Of a stretch of 64,000 nucleotides of DNA, positions 47,301 through 59,700 are shown in pieces. A program made the translations under genes and the position numbers. This stretch comes from Owenia fusiformis. Its lineage: Eukaryota; Annelida; Polychaeta; Sabellida; Oweniidae. The notes below the pieces were generated by a model that saw only the letters and a list, made by a program, of their open reading frames with translations, did not search any database and was not told where the DNA came from. The DNA lies in assembly GCA_903813345.2 (NCBI GenBank), contig CAIIXF020000003.1, positions 5,171,815 through 5,235,814 on the forward strand, written 5' to 3'. The number at the start of each line of letters is the position of its first letter. Position 1 is the stretch's first letter.

Positions 47301-50300
47301 CATTTTTTTTCAAGAAGCCTTCCTCACTTTGTATTTATTTAGGATGTATTTCCTAAGAAAAATTCTGCTATCTGCGTAAAAAACTTAAAAGTACTTCATT
47401 CCCATGATTTAAATTGCTTTTCTGAGATCAGTTCGGTATAAGTTTGCACACCAAATGTCCACAAACGGGGGCCAGTTCATATTCTGTCATACTTCTGTCG
47501 GGAGAATACATTTTGTTTATATATGGCGCTAAACAAAATATTCCCACAATATAAGGCGCAATATGGGTAGGGACTTCTGTGAAATAATGAACGTAAGTGA
47601 CATCTATCTTAGATTATAAGTTCTAATTAATTTATTAACTGCGCATGCGTCATAATAGTTTCAACCAATTAAATCGCTGGATTTAATGCTCATGCGCGAA
47701 AAACCGAACCTAAAAATGGAACCTCACGCAGAATGCCCTTAGCATATAGTGAATGCCACATATACATTTTACTAGCTTTGATCAATTCGTTTCCAAAGTA
47801 ATAAAAACTCCCGTTTTTTCATAATCTACCGTAAAAACTCCCGTTTTTTCAGAAATCTACCGTAAAAACTCCTGTTTTTTTCAAAATCTACCGTAAAAAC
47901 ACCTGTTTTTCAGAAACCTACCGTAATAACTCCCGTTTTTCCGAAATCTACCGTAAAAACTCCAGTTCTTTCAAATCTACCGTAAAAACTCCCGTTTTTT
48001 TAAAATATAAAGTAAAAACTCCCGTTTTTTCAGAAATTTACCGTAAAAACTCCCATTTTTTCAGAAATTTACCGTAAAGACTCCCATTTTTTCAAAATCT
48101 ACTGTAAAACTCCCGTTTTTTTAAAATATAAAGTAAAAACTCCCGTTTTTTTCAGAAATCTACTGTAAAAACTCCCTTTTTTCAGAAATCTACCATAAAA
48201 AACTCCAGTTTTTTACAAAATCGACCGCAAAAACTCCAGTTTCTGAAATCTTCCGTAAAAAAGTCACGTTTTTATGTCCCCACCACATAGTGTGGGGCCA
48301 TATTGTCGGCCTAGGCGCGTCTGTCTGTCCGTATGTCCGTCTGTCCGTCCGTCCGTACGTCCGGCAGTTTTCTCCAAAACCGCTACAGATATCACCTTCA
48401 AATTTTCAGGGTTAACTTATGAGTGCATCTAGATGTGGATGAAAAAAAATTAACTCGATACCTACTTCCTGTCGGCCATTTTGAAGTCAAATGCTAAAAT
48501 CCTTGTCTGCAAACTTTAAGAAAAATGGCTTCACAGTTGCTTTTGAAACTTTAACATCTTGTTCAGCTCACTTCATTCTAGATCTGATTAGGTTTTGGAC
48601 CTGTTAGCTCAGTCATGTCAGCCATTTTGAATGTTTTAAGAAAAGTTAGCGCGCGATAATACTTTGTATCATATTGAATGGTGTTTTTCAGTTTTCATAC
48701 TTTAACTATTTTGTAGCTTTATAAATAATTGCAGGTGTACTTTGTTGTAAAAGCCTATGTAATTGTTAACAGTAGTTATATGTGATAATTTTGTAAAAAG
48801 AAATCGGCAAAAACTTATAATCACTTTTTTATTGTCGGCCATTTTGGATTTTTTGTCCTAAATTCTTGTCTGTAAAGTCTTGTCTTCGCATTTTCAGGTG
48901 AACCGTTTGGTAGATCAATTTCAAATTTTCAGGGATGATTCTTAGTATGAAAATCTAGATCTGATTAGTTTTTGGGCATTCTGGGTAAATGTCAAGGCAG
49001 CCATTTTGCATTTTCCGTCCTAAAATCTTGTCTGTAAAGTCTTGTCTACACATTTCCAGGTGAACTGTTTGGTAGATCAATTTCAAATTTTCAGGGATGA
49101 TTCTTAGTATGAAAATCTAGATCTGATTAGTTTTTTGGCATTCTAGGTAAATGTCAAGGCAGCCATTTTGGATTTTCCATCTTAAAATCTTGCCCGTAAA
49201 GTCTTGTCTACGCATATTTTGGTGAACCGTGTGGTCGATCAATTTCAAATTTTCAGGGATGATTCTTAGTATGAAAATCTAGATCTGATTAGTTTTTTGG
49301 CATTCTGGGTAAATGTCAAAGCAGCCATTTTGGATTTTCTGTCCTAAAATCTTGCCCGTAAAGTCTTGTCTACGCATTTTTAGGTGAACCGTTTGGTAGA
49401 TCAATTTCAAATTTTTAGGGATGATTCTTAGTATGAAAATCTAGATCTGATTAGTTTTTGGGCATTCTGGGTAAATGTCAAGGCAGCCATTTTGGATTTT
49501 CTGTCCTAAAATCTTGTCTGTTATGTTTTGTCTACGCATTTCCAGGTGAACCGTTTGGTAGATCAATTTCAAATTTTCAGGGATGATTCTTAGTATGAAA
49601 ATCTAGAAGAGAATAGCTTTTTGGCATTCTGGATAAATGTCAAGGCACCCATTTTGGATTTTCCGTCCTAAAATCTTGTTTGTAAAGCCTTGTTTACATG
49701 TTTTCTGGTTAACTGTGTGAGGGATCAATTTCAAATTTTCAGGGGTGGTTCTTAGTATGAAAATCTAGAACTGACTAATATTTTTTGGCATTCTGGGTAA
49801 ATTTTAAGGTGGCCATTTTTGATATTCCGTCCTCAAATTGTGTTGGTAAAGTCTTGTCTACTCATTTTTAGGATAACCATTTGACGGGATCACCTATAGG
49901 TGGGGACATTTTGTACACATTTGTGTTCTTGTTTAAAACTTACCGCGAAAAATACCTTTTTAAAAAAATCTCCCATTTTTTCAAAACCTCCTGTAAAAAC
50001 TTTTTTTCAAAATTTACCGCAAAAACTCCCATTTTTTTTAAATCTCCCGTAAAAACTACTGTTTTTTTCAAAAATCTCCCGTAAAAACTATCGCTTTTTT
50101 TCAAAAAACTACCGGATTTTGAAAAAAACTCCCGTAAAAGTACCGTAATTTTTTGGAAATCTCTCAAAAACTTTTCATTTTAGGTTGGTAAGTCTGTCGT
50201 GCCTGAATTTATTTGGGAAAATGGAAGGAAATGAAAAACTAAAATGTTAATGAATCTAGAAGCAAGAAGAAGCAACACCCAATAAGTTATACATCATTTT

Positions 50301-53300
50301 GAAGGGCTATACCCATACTTTATGCTTTTACGGCTCCCGTACCGACAATTGACTGCCCAGTGAGTATTTGCTCCTGTACCAACAATTGTCCGTTCTGCAT
50401 GAGACTGCCAATGTGATTATCCCATGCCAGGACTACATGTATAGTCCTGTGAACGTCTTATTCTTTTGCCTGTACGATTACAACATGGGAGAATTTTCTA
50501 CGCTTCTTACACTTAAGATACCTATTTCAATAGATTCCTGGGTATTTTAGCATTCTTTTCGTGTAGTTGAATCTGTAGTTGATTGCGCTTACTAATTCAT
50601 GATCCTGATGTTTTTTTGCGATTTAAAACTGTGATAAGAACTGAACTGTGATAAGAAATGAAACCTGTTTCGGAAAATATTGAGTGCAACATTGTTATGA
50701 TAAGTTGGTTGTATGGGTTATTTCCTGCTAATCATCCAGTCACGATTGCAACCTGTTATTTTTTGAAAATAAAACCTATAAGAGGTTAATTATAAATATA
50801 TAAACTTACAAACTTTCTTGTCATGAGTTAATTATTGAGATATTAAGTTGCCTGTTGATTATACATGTAGGGTCGGGTCATGAGACTGCTTTGATGACTG
50901 GTTTTTACATCCATAAGCGTAGCCAGGGGGATGTGACTGAACCCCCATAACCAATAAGTTATAACAATAGATCCGGTAAAGAAAAGACCTTTCAAATGCT
51001 TTTTATTTGAAGCTTCTAGCTCAAGTTTGAAGCCTGGTGTTTGAAGGAATAAATTGTAATAAAAAAGTTTGTTTGGGTTAGGTTGCTTACCTGTATGTCA
51101 CGTCCCCCCCTTCCAGACTGAAAGGCGATTTTTGGTGATCGCACGTGTACGTGACTGGAAGTTGGCTATTCCCCTGATGATGGTATTTTAAACAACAAAC
51201 GCTCTTTTAACGAACTTCATATTGTACATGTTTTATTGTTTATAACCCAGCATGTAGTGTTGAAACAAACAAATGTATTCTAATACGACTTTTAAGTTTT
51301 TCTTCACGTTTGTTCTGTCCCACCACATAGTGTTGGGTCATATTGTCGGCCTAGGCAGGTCTGTCCGTCTGTCTGTCATTCTGTCTGTCCGTACGTACAT
51401 CCGGCAGTTTTCTCCAAAACCTCTACAGATATCACCTTCAAATTTTCAGTGCATACAGATGTGGATGAAAATTTTTTAACTCGGTACCTACTTCCTGTCG
51501 GCCATTTTGAAGTCAAATGCTAAAATCCTTGTCTGCAAACTTTAAGAAAAACGGCTTCACAGTTGCTTTTAAAACTTTTAAAATCTTGTTCAGCTCACTT
51601 CATTCTAAATCTGATTAGGTTTTGGACCTGTTAGCTCAGTCATGGCAGCCATTTTTAATGTCTTAAGAAAAGTTAGTGTGCGATAATACTTTGTATCATA
51701 TTGAATGGTGTTTTTGAGTTTTCATACTTTAACTATTTAGTAGCCTTATAAATAATTTTAGGTGTACTTTGCTGTACATTTGTTTTTGTTAATGGTAGTT
51801 ATGTGTGATAATTTTGTAAAAAGAAATCAGCAAAAACTCATAATCACTTTTTTATTGTCGCCCATTTTGGATTTTTCTGTCCTAAAATCTTGTTTGTAAA
51901 GTACGTCTACACGTTTTCAGGTGAACCGTATGGTTGATCAATTTCAAATTTTCAGGGATATGATTCTTAGTACAAAAATCTAGATTGTTTTTTGGCATTC
52001 TGGGTAAATGTCAAGGTGGCCATTTTGGATTTTTCCGTCTTAAAATCTTGTCTGTAAAGTCTTGTCTATGCATTTCCAGGTGAAGCGTTTGGTAGATCAA
52101 TTTCAAATTTTCAGGGATGATTTTTAGTATGAAACACTAGATCTGTTTCGTATTTTGGCATGCTGGGTAAATGTCAAGGTGTCCATTTTGGATTTTCCGT
52201 CCTAAAATCTTGTCAGTAAAGTCTTGTCTACGCGTTTTAATTTTCAGGGGTGGTTCTTAGTATGAAAATCTGGAACTGACTAATTTTATGGCATTTTTGG
52301 TAAAATTTAAGGTGGCCATTTTGGATTTCCTGTCCTCAAATTGTGTCGGTAAAGTCTTGTCTATTCATTTTCAGGATATAACCATTAGATGGGATCACCC
52401 ATTGGTGGGGACATTATAATACACATTTGTGTTCTTGTTTTATAATTGCGTAGTCTATAACACTTGAATAAAATAAACAAAACACAATTAGAAATAACGT
52501 ATACCAGTATAGATTTTATTCTTCATTTGTTCCATTAATTCATCCACATTCAGGAAAACACACAATTTAAATTCGTAATTTTACATTCAGGCAAATAAAG
52601 GCGAAATCACTATTCTTGCAAAGGACGATTCTCGGTTTGGAGAACAGTCTCCTGGGCTAATAATTTTTTTCATGAAAAATATAGAAATATTACCCAAATT
52701 AAATTATGAATATTCAAAAGAAGACATTTAAATCTACAAGATGTAAAAATAACAACTTGGTCTGAAGCAGGGATAACGCTCAATTAGACCGATTCAATAA
52801 AATACAAGTCTCGATTTGAGGAAAGAAGTTCATCAGTGTGCTGCGCTAATATTTTTTTTGCGAAAAATCTAGAAATATTACCCAAATTAAATTATGACTA
52901 TTCAAAAGAAGACACTCAAATCTATGTTATGTAAAAAAATCAAATTTGTCCGAAGCAGGGATAATGCTCATTTAGATTGATGAACTTCGTTCTCCAAACC
53001 GAGAATCGTCCTTTAGCATGTTTTACAGTATTTAGCAGACCCACAGACTTTTGGTCAGTTCTCTATTACATCCTATTAGTAGTGGCTTCAGTGTCGACAT
53101 TTGGTTCTCTAGCGTTTCCTACTAGGAGGGGCTAAAGTGCCGACAATTTATTTGTCGGTCCTCTAGCGTGTCAACACAGCAAAGTCTAGAGTATCGACAA
53201 TTGTCCGAGTTGACTATAAAGAACCGTATGAACTCTTAAATTCATGGCACTAGAAAACAATAAAAAAAATCTCCATAGAGAATACAGTGAAAAGACATGA

Positions 53301-53732
53301 AAAATTCCTATAGAATACCGTGGTCATTTTATAGTTTTTTCTCCGAGGTAAACACATTTCTTATAGAAAGGACTTCTATGTTAATCTATGGAGCTCTCGT
53401 CAAGATATTTCAAAACATCTTGGTACAATAGTTTGGGTGAAATATTACCCGTCTAATGGGGCTCCTCACTAAAACCTCTAATGTGCTACCCTCAGATGTA
53501 CATGTATTTTAGAAGTCCAAAGATATTGGTTTAGTTTATTGTATATATTTAAGCAACTGATTTTTCTTCAATTCACTTAAATCTGTGCTGTAAACTCTTT
53601 CCAATTTTTTTATTCCTAACTTTACATGGACATGACACAATGTCAACCATGCTATTTTGGAAGGGCAAAAAATGCTGGTAAAATGTGCATCAATTCTTTT
53701 TAGCTTACATGGAGAGCTATTGCAATCACTCA

Positions 53733-53775
<43 letters not shown>

Positions 53776-56700
53776 CAACAATTGGCCCATTGTCCTCCAT
53801 TGTAGAAAGCCATGTCACTTTAAAGAGTAGTTGTATAAAATAATTTTGTTACAAAAAATTGGCAAAAAATTATATCAGTTTTTTTTATTTTTAGCCATTT
53901 TAGTTAATTGATATTGATTTGTCCATCTGTCTTGTGAAATCTACTTTTGGCCTATTTGCCTTAAAACCTCTGCCGATAAGATTCCTGTTTCAACTTATTT
54001 TTGTTCAACATCAATACAGAAAACTCTCCTATGACTCCTGGTTCAAAAGCTCACCTATTTTCAAAATGGTCAGCATTTTTGTCTTGCGAAATTCACTTTT
54101 GGCCCATTTCCTAGCTTTACAAATAGTTTCAGATGTCCTGCATCGTAAAAAGCCATGTCACTGTAAAGAGTAGTTGTATGGAGTAATTTTGTTAAAAAAA
54201 TCGGCAAAAAATTATATCCGTTGTTTTAATTTTCTGCCGATTTTAGCCATCATTCATTGACCAACACCATGTGAGCCCAGTATCCACGGTACTATTTTTT
54301 ATATGTACTTTGATTAGTAGAGTTTTTCTCGTGACATCCTTTTTCACTATTACAAAATACAAGTATTCACTCTAATCAACTGCAAAGTACTGAATATCTA
54401 ATATCCTTGAATGATGTTTTGTAAGAATTTCTTTTCAAAGCATAATGCATGTGCTGCATGTCTAAATTGGGAGTCTATACATGATAAGTATGCAAAGTTT
54501 TACAAAAGATACAACTACTGAAAGAAACATCAATTGATGCCATTTTAAAATGTGTGCAAAAAGTTTCATTTTATGGGTCTTGAGCTTTTTCAGGGTTGAC
54601 CTTTTAATATCTAGCCTATATTTATTTTTCTTGTTCTTGTCTAATGTTTACTTTCCCTACTACGTGTATATGCAGCAACTCATGATGGACCGGATAGGTG
54701 TGATAGCATTAGAACAGAAATATTTAATTTTTTTAAATTGGAAGTTTCACCTCATCTAAAATTTAAATTTGTAAACAATATGGGAGGTCCTGAACACTCC
54801 AATTATGTATCATAAAATTCATATGTGACACAGAAAAGTTGATAGTTAGCAAGAGTAATTTAGCTTCAAAAATAGCTATTGGCACCCTAATTACACTGTC
54901 GCAAGTACCATGACATTATTGGTGAGTTATATCAAGGCTATGAGCATTCACGTGTTGTTGTTTTGCAAAACAGATAAACACAACTATAAATAGAAACACC
55001 TGTAAGTGAAAGCAATAAACATTTTTCAAGTAAAAACATATAAAGATGAAACATATTAAAGACACACCACTTTAAGATTAAACATTTGTTAAGTGAAATG
55101 AAACAGCTGTTAATATATCACAGCTTTCATAGCCGTAGGCACCGGGGTTCGATGGAACCCCCGGTCAGGATTTCCCAAAATATCGTTTTGCGGAAAAATG
55201 CATATAACCAGAAATATTAAATTACTATGCTATTTGAAAACTACATATATGACCAGTAAATGAATTGATATTTGTTATGGTGAACACGAGAGCCTTATTT
55301 TGTTAAAATCATGTCATATACACTTCCCTCAAAACGTTTGGCAACCTTAGGCACGGGGTGAGATTTAATTTTGGGAAAACCCCAGAGCCTGAAATTCTAC
55401 ATTTAGAAATAACAATTACTTCGCACAATTAACTTAAAAGTTGCTTCTTCTCGGACAAAATAACCTATCTTGGGCAATGGCTAAATCAGTCCTTTGTAGG
55501 AATTTTGTTTTAAGCCAGTTCTGGTCCAATTCATTTTTCCACAAATTCAGCTCATGAATATTATAATGAGCCGCTTAAAAATCTGTGACGTCAATGAGAG
55601 AAACTTTTTCCCGCGAAAAACAAATGCAATTGAGTTAACATGTTAATCCTCGATTGATTGCTGTAAGTTTTACCTCTTCAAATGTGCAAGTAATCAGTAA
55701 ATTATTGACGGATTTTCATTGAACGTCAAATTGACATTTATTTACGCCTTCTAAGTGATTTAAATATTAAATTTCTGTTCATAATGAGTAATAATTTGAA
55801 GAGAATTACTCCCGTTCAGTTTTCAATCATGATAGGAACTGGATGTGAACAGGTGAAATTATCATAATCATTAGTTCACCAACATTATAACATGTCTCTC
55901 ATGCATAAAATAATATAGATAGACAATCTATATAAGTTAATTTTCAGTGTCATTTGATGAATGACCTGTTCAAATTAAAAACATATGCTCTTATTCATTT
56001 AATTTAATTAACAACTCCCATAATTCAATCAACTAAACGATTACTCCCTATTTATTTCTGCAAGTCATATCAGATCGTATCTTGATAATATTATACTTTA
56101 AAACATTAGGATATAGATAAGATATCTTTGAGGAGCCTGACATATACTTGTATATATATTCCAATGTATATGTCACATATTTCCCGCTGCGTATCTCCAG
56201 ATCCAAATACGAGAGGTGATCAATAAGAAATGGACGCTTTTTACACAGATACTATTTATAGACTAATCCCTTTGATTTTCCTACCAGTGATACATCATTC
56301 AACTATCTATCAATTCCTAAGATTTGAAAACAAAATATATAATACATGTTGATATATCCTTATTTCCATGAAGGAGGTACAGGTACCCCGGGACTGACAT
56401 TTACGTCACATATTCATTTTTTAGCTAGTTCGGCAAATTTCAGTTAGATTTGAACTTTTTATATGCAACAAGTGTTGTGTTGTTTGAAATATTTTGCTGA
56501 CTGGTAACACATAAACAGAAAGTATTGTGAGGGGTTCTTAGTAATAATATAATGTAACAAGTCCTTCAACTTGGATCATATTTGATCTAAAAGAGGAGTT
56601 CAATTGGTCCTCCACCCTATTTGATGATATATTTTATTTTAGTGTTAGTTGCCTTGCTGATATAGCAGTATCAATGAAATGTTAGCTAAGTTTTTTTCAA

Positions 56701-59700
56701 CCTGTCTTAATTGCCAGCTTTAGTTGAGCAATTTTCTAGATTGGGTGCCTTAATACAATCTCCTGGAGACCTTCCCATACCCTATTCTCACTTGGGTTTG
56801 CATCAGGGCTATCAGCTTGGCGATCATCAGGCTGTATAAGTTCAGGAACATTTTGTAAATTATGCTTATTTTTCATGGCACACCACATGTTTAAAGGCCC
56901 CATATAAAGTTTAAACCACTTTGGCTTATATTGTAGTCTTACCCAATGTTATCAAAGTGTGATATGTGAAACTTTTTTTTTAAATTTCAAAAAGTGGTTT
57001 TTGATAGACTTTTTGTTCCACAATTTGTGACTTTATTTAAAACCAACTTTTAGAGGTCACTCATATCTTATAATTAGCCACAATTCATACCAATGCATAG
57101 CATTCATCCTCCCATGTTTTTTTGCCGAAAAAATTAAGAAAATCGGTTCATAAAAAAGCGAGAAATGAACTTATCAGTGCATGAAAATGGTTCTGAGAAA
57201 AATGCATTTCAAAATTTTAGTTCTCATAGAAACCAATGGTACAATGATATCTAAAACATAATTTATTCTTGCTTTTAACCTGGTTAGACAATCAACATTG
57301 GTTTTTTATGAAAGTCTAACATATTTAGAAAAGATTGATATCGAAAAAAAAAATTCAATTTTTTTCAAAACGTTTTTGGTACCTAAGTGACATCACTAAT
57401 GTTTCAAAATATTTTTGATATGTTAAAACATTGAAGTGGCCCATTAAATATGGCATTTTATTATTGAAATAGTGTGTCCTTTGTTCAACCTTTGCATTGG
57501 TGTTAAAAAGATAATCTTTTTTGAAATGCATTAAGAAATATTTGATGATTAAGAGATTTCAACTTTTTTTGAAAAATGGCGGGAAATTTGAATATTTGAG
57601 AAATGAAATGCTCACAACTTTTTTTTCAAATTTTTTTTTTGTTCAAAAATCCCTAAAATCACTTTTAAAGTCCTGACAAATAGTAAATGAATGATAAAAA
57701 ATATTTTCAAACTTTAGACGGGGACTTTAAGTGAGACACTGGTGACATATTTTATTCAAGTAAAAGCGTATAATTCATGACCCATGGCTAGATAGCATCC
57801 TCAAGTTTCTTTTGGTATGCAAATTATGATTTTGTATCAAAAATTAAAAAAGTTATAGCATTTTGAAAAAAAAGTGGCGTTTCTTTGGCCCACCCTGTAC
57901 TATACTTATTTCTATAGAGAAAGAACGCAGGTTTATTGACATTGATGAAATAAAACAACCCGTGCAACTGCATCTTGCTACCATGTCAGAGAATGCATTC
58001 AGCCTTGTCTTACAATCTTGAGTTAAGAGGATGAGGAATTGTGTACATGTAGCACTTGATGGAACCTATGTAGAGGACCCTGTAGAATGAATGTGGCATG
58101 ATCAATACCACATAGTGATGATATAATATTCGAAAGCAACTATGGCATAACAAAATTGGGGTAATTCATGACCATAATCAGGTTTGTTTTGTTCAGTCTG
58201 CATTCAACTGCATTGCATGTTAAACAAGCTAAAATAGCTTCAGAATGTTTGACGTCATGTCGGTCCCGGGGTACCTATACATTCTTCACGGAAATAAAGA
58301 TATATAAAAATATATTACATGTTTTGTTTTCAAATCTTCAGAGTTGATAGATAATTGAATGATGTATCAATGGTTAGAAAATCGAAGAGATTGGTCTATA
58401 AAAAGTATCGGCGTAAAAAAGCATCCATTACTTATTGATCACCCCTCGTATTCCCAGGAAAATGTTTTTTATTCAGTGTAGAAACAGTCAATTTGTTGAA
58501 ATTTCTTGCTAAAGCAAAACTGTCAAAATGGATCCAGCAGACCGTAGAATTTTTCTTAACCAAAATGATGATGGATTTCTCGAAAATAATGAGAATGAGA
58601 ACGCTTAATAAGAAACCAACCTGGATATACAGGGTGTCCTGAAAACTTCACTTGTGAAACCTCACTTTTCATAGGATTAATTAGTTATGTGATGATCGGT
58701 TTTGAATAATGATCAATGGGAAGATTTTAGAGAAGGGCGTATATCATATACTGTTTATTGATGATATGTTGACATTGCTGATCGTTATCATGGGCTTTCA
58801 ATTAGATGAAAGCCCATGTCGTTATTGACATAGCTGATGGTGAATAAATACCAAAAGGTAACGCTTTGCACGAATGTCACGCATGGTGAATTTCTGGTGG
58901 AACTTCTTACTACGACATTATAACCATTTAACAGGATATTGTATGACCACTATCAGATAATTTAGCCGAGTTGTTTGTAACTTCACAATTTACATTTTTT
59001 GTTTACAATTGCACGAAACATGTGAGCCCTGGTACAGTATGTGAGGCTGATCTGAGAAGTCTCAATAAAAATAGTTCTGTCAAAAAATGATTAAATTAAA
59101 TTACATAAGATTCGGAATGAAAGTGCCCGTCCATATTTTATATTTGATTAAAAATAATAAGTGCATGGGGCAAATAGAAGCATTAATTTATTCATTCTTT
59201 CATTTGTTCAGTATTTATTTACCCATCACTTTTTCAAAGAAAAATCAATCATTGCAAAAAATGATTTTGTTTTTTCAGATACACTCCACTCATCTAAGAG
59301 ATTGTATAGAATTCAAATTGTTATCATTTCAGTTTACTTGCTCTCCATTTTCATGATAATATCATGATATGTTTAGCGAATAAATTACATTGTGCGAAAT
59401 AGTTGATATTCTTTGGTAACAAATCATGCTCCAGGGTCTTCCAGAAATCAGACGAAATAGTGGTGGATTCGGGGTAAAAAATCAGATTTCAGGATATATA
59501 TTCAGTAAAAGATTCACCGAAATATATTTTGATGCAGAAAATTGATTATAAGTTGTCTGACTTTTTGCATGTTGCCTGTTTATTTTACTTCTTGAACATC
59601 AAAGTTACAAAGCTACAAGATCATTTTTGAAAATCATTTTTACGTCCTGTGTTATTTCAATGGGAGAGGTTTCTTGATAAAGCCTATTACTTTCAGACTT

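Larger units (their letters stand above)
46373..50205. repeat. CTCCCGT minisatellite with inverted ends and insertions
   Basis: Units of about 31 bp (ACTCCCGTTTTTTCAGAAAT then CTACCGTAAAA) run at 46380-46520, 47800-48265 and 49945-50170. The ends GCAGACTTGCCAGCCTCCC and the complement of GGTTGGTAAGTCTGTCG suggest the whole array is one mobile unit. It is interrupted by an inverted-repeat element (about 46525-47387) and by a GTCCCCACC element (48274-49934). Confidence 0.8.

Noticed and set aside
49881-50167. Frames in the CTCCCGT array on both strands
   Set aside because: Low-complexity Lys/Phe/Leu runs generated by the tandem repeat.
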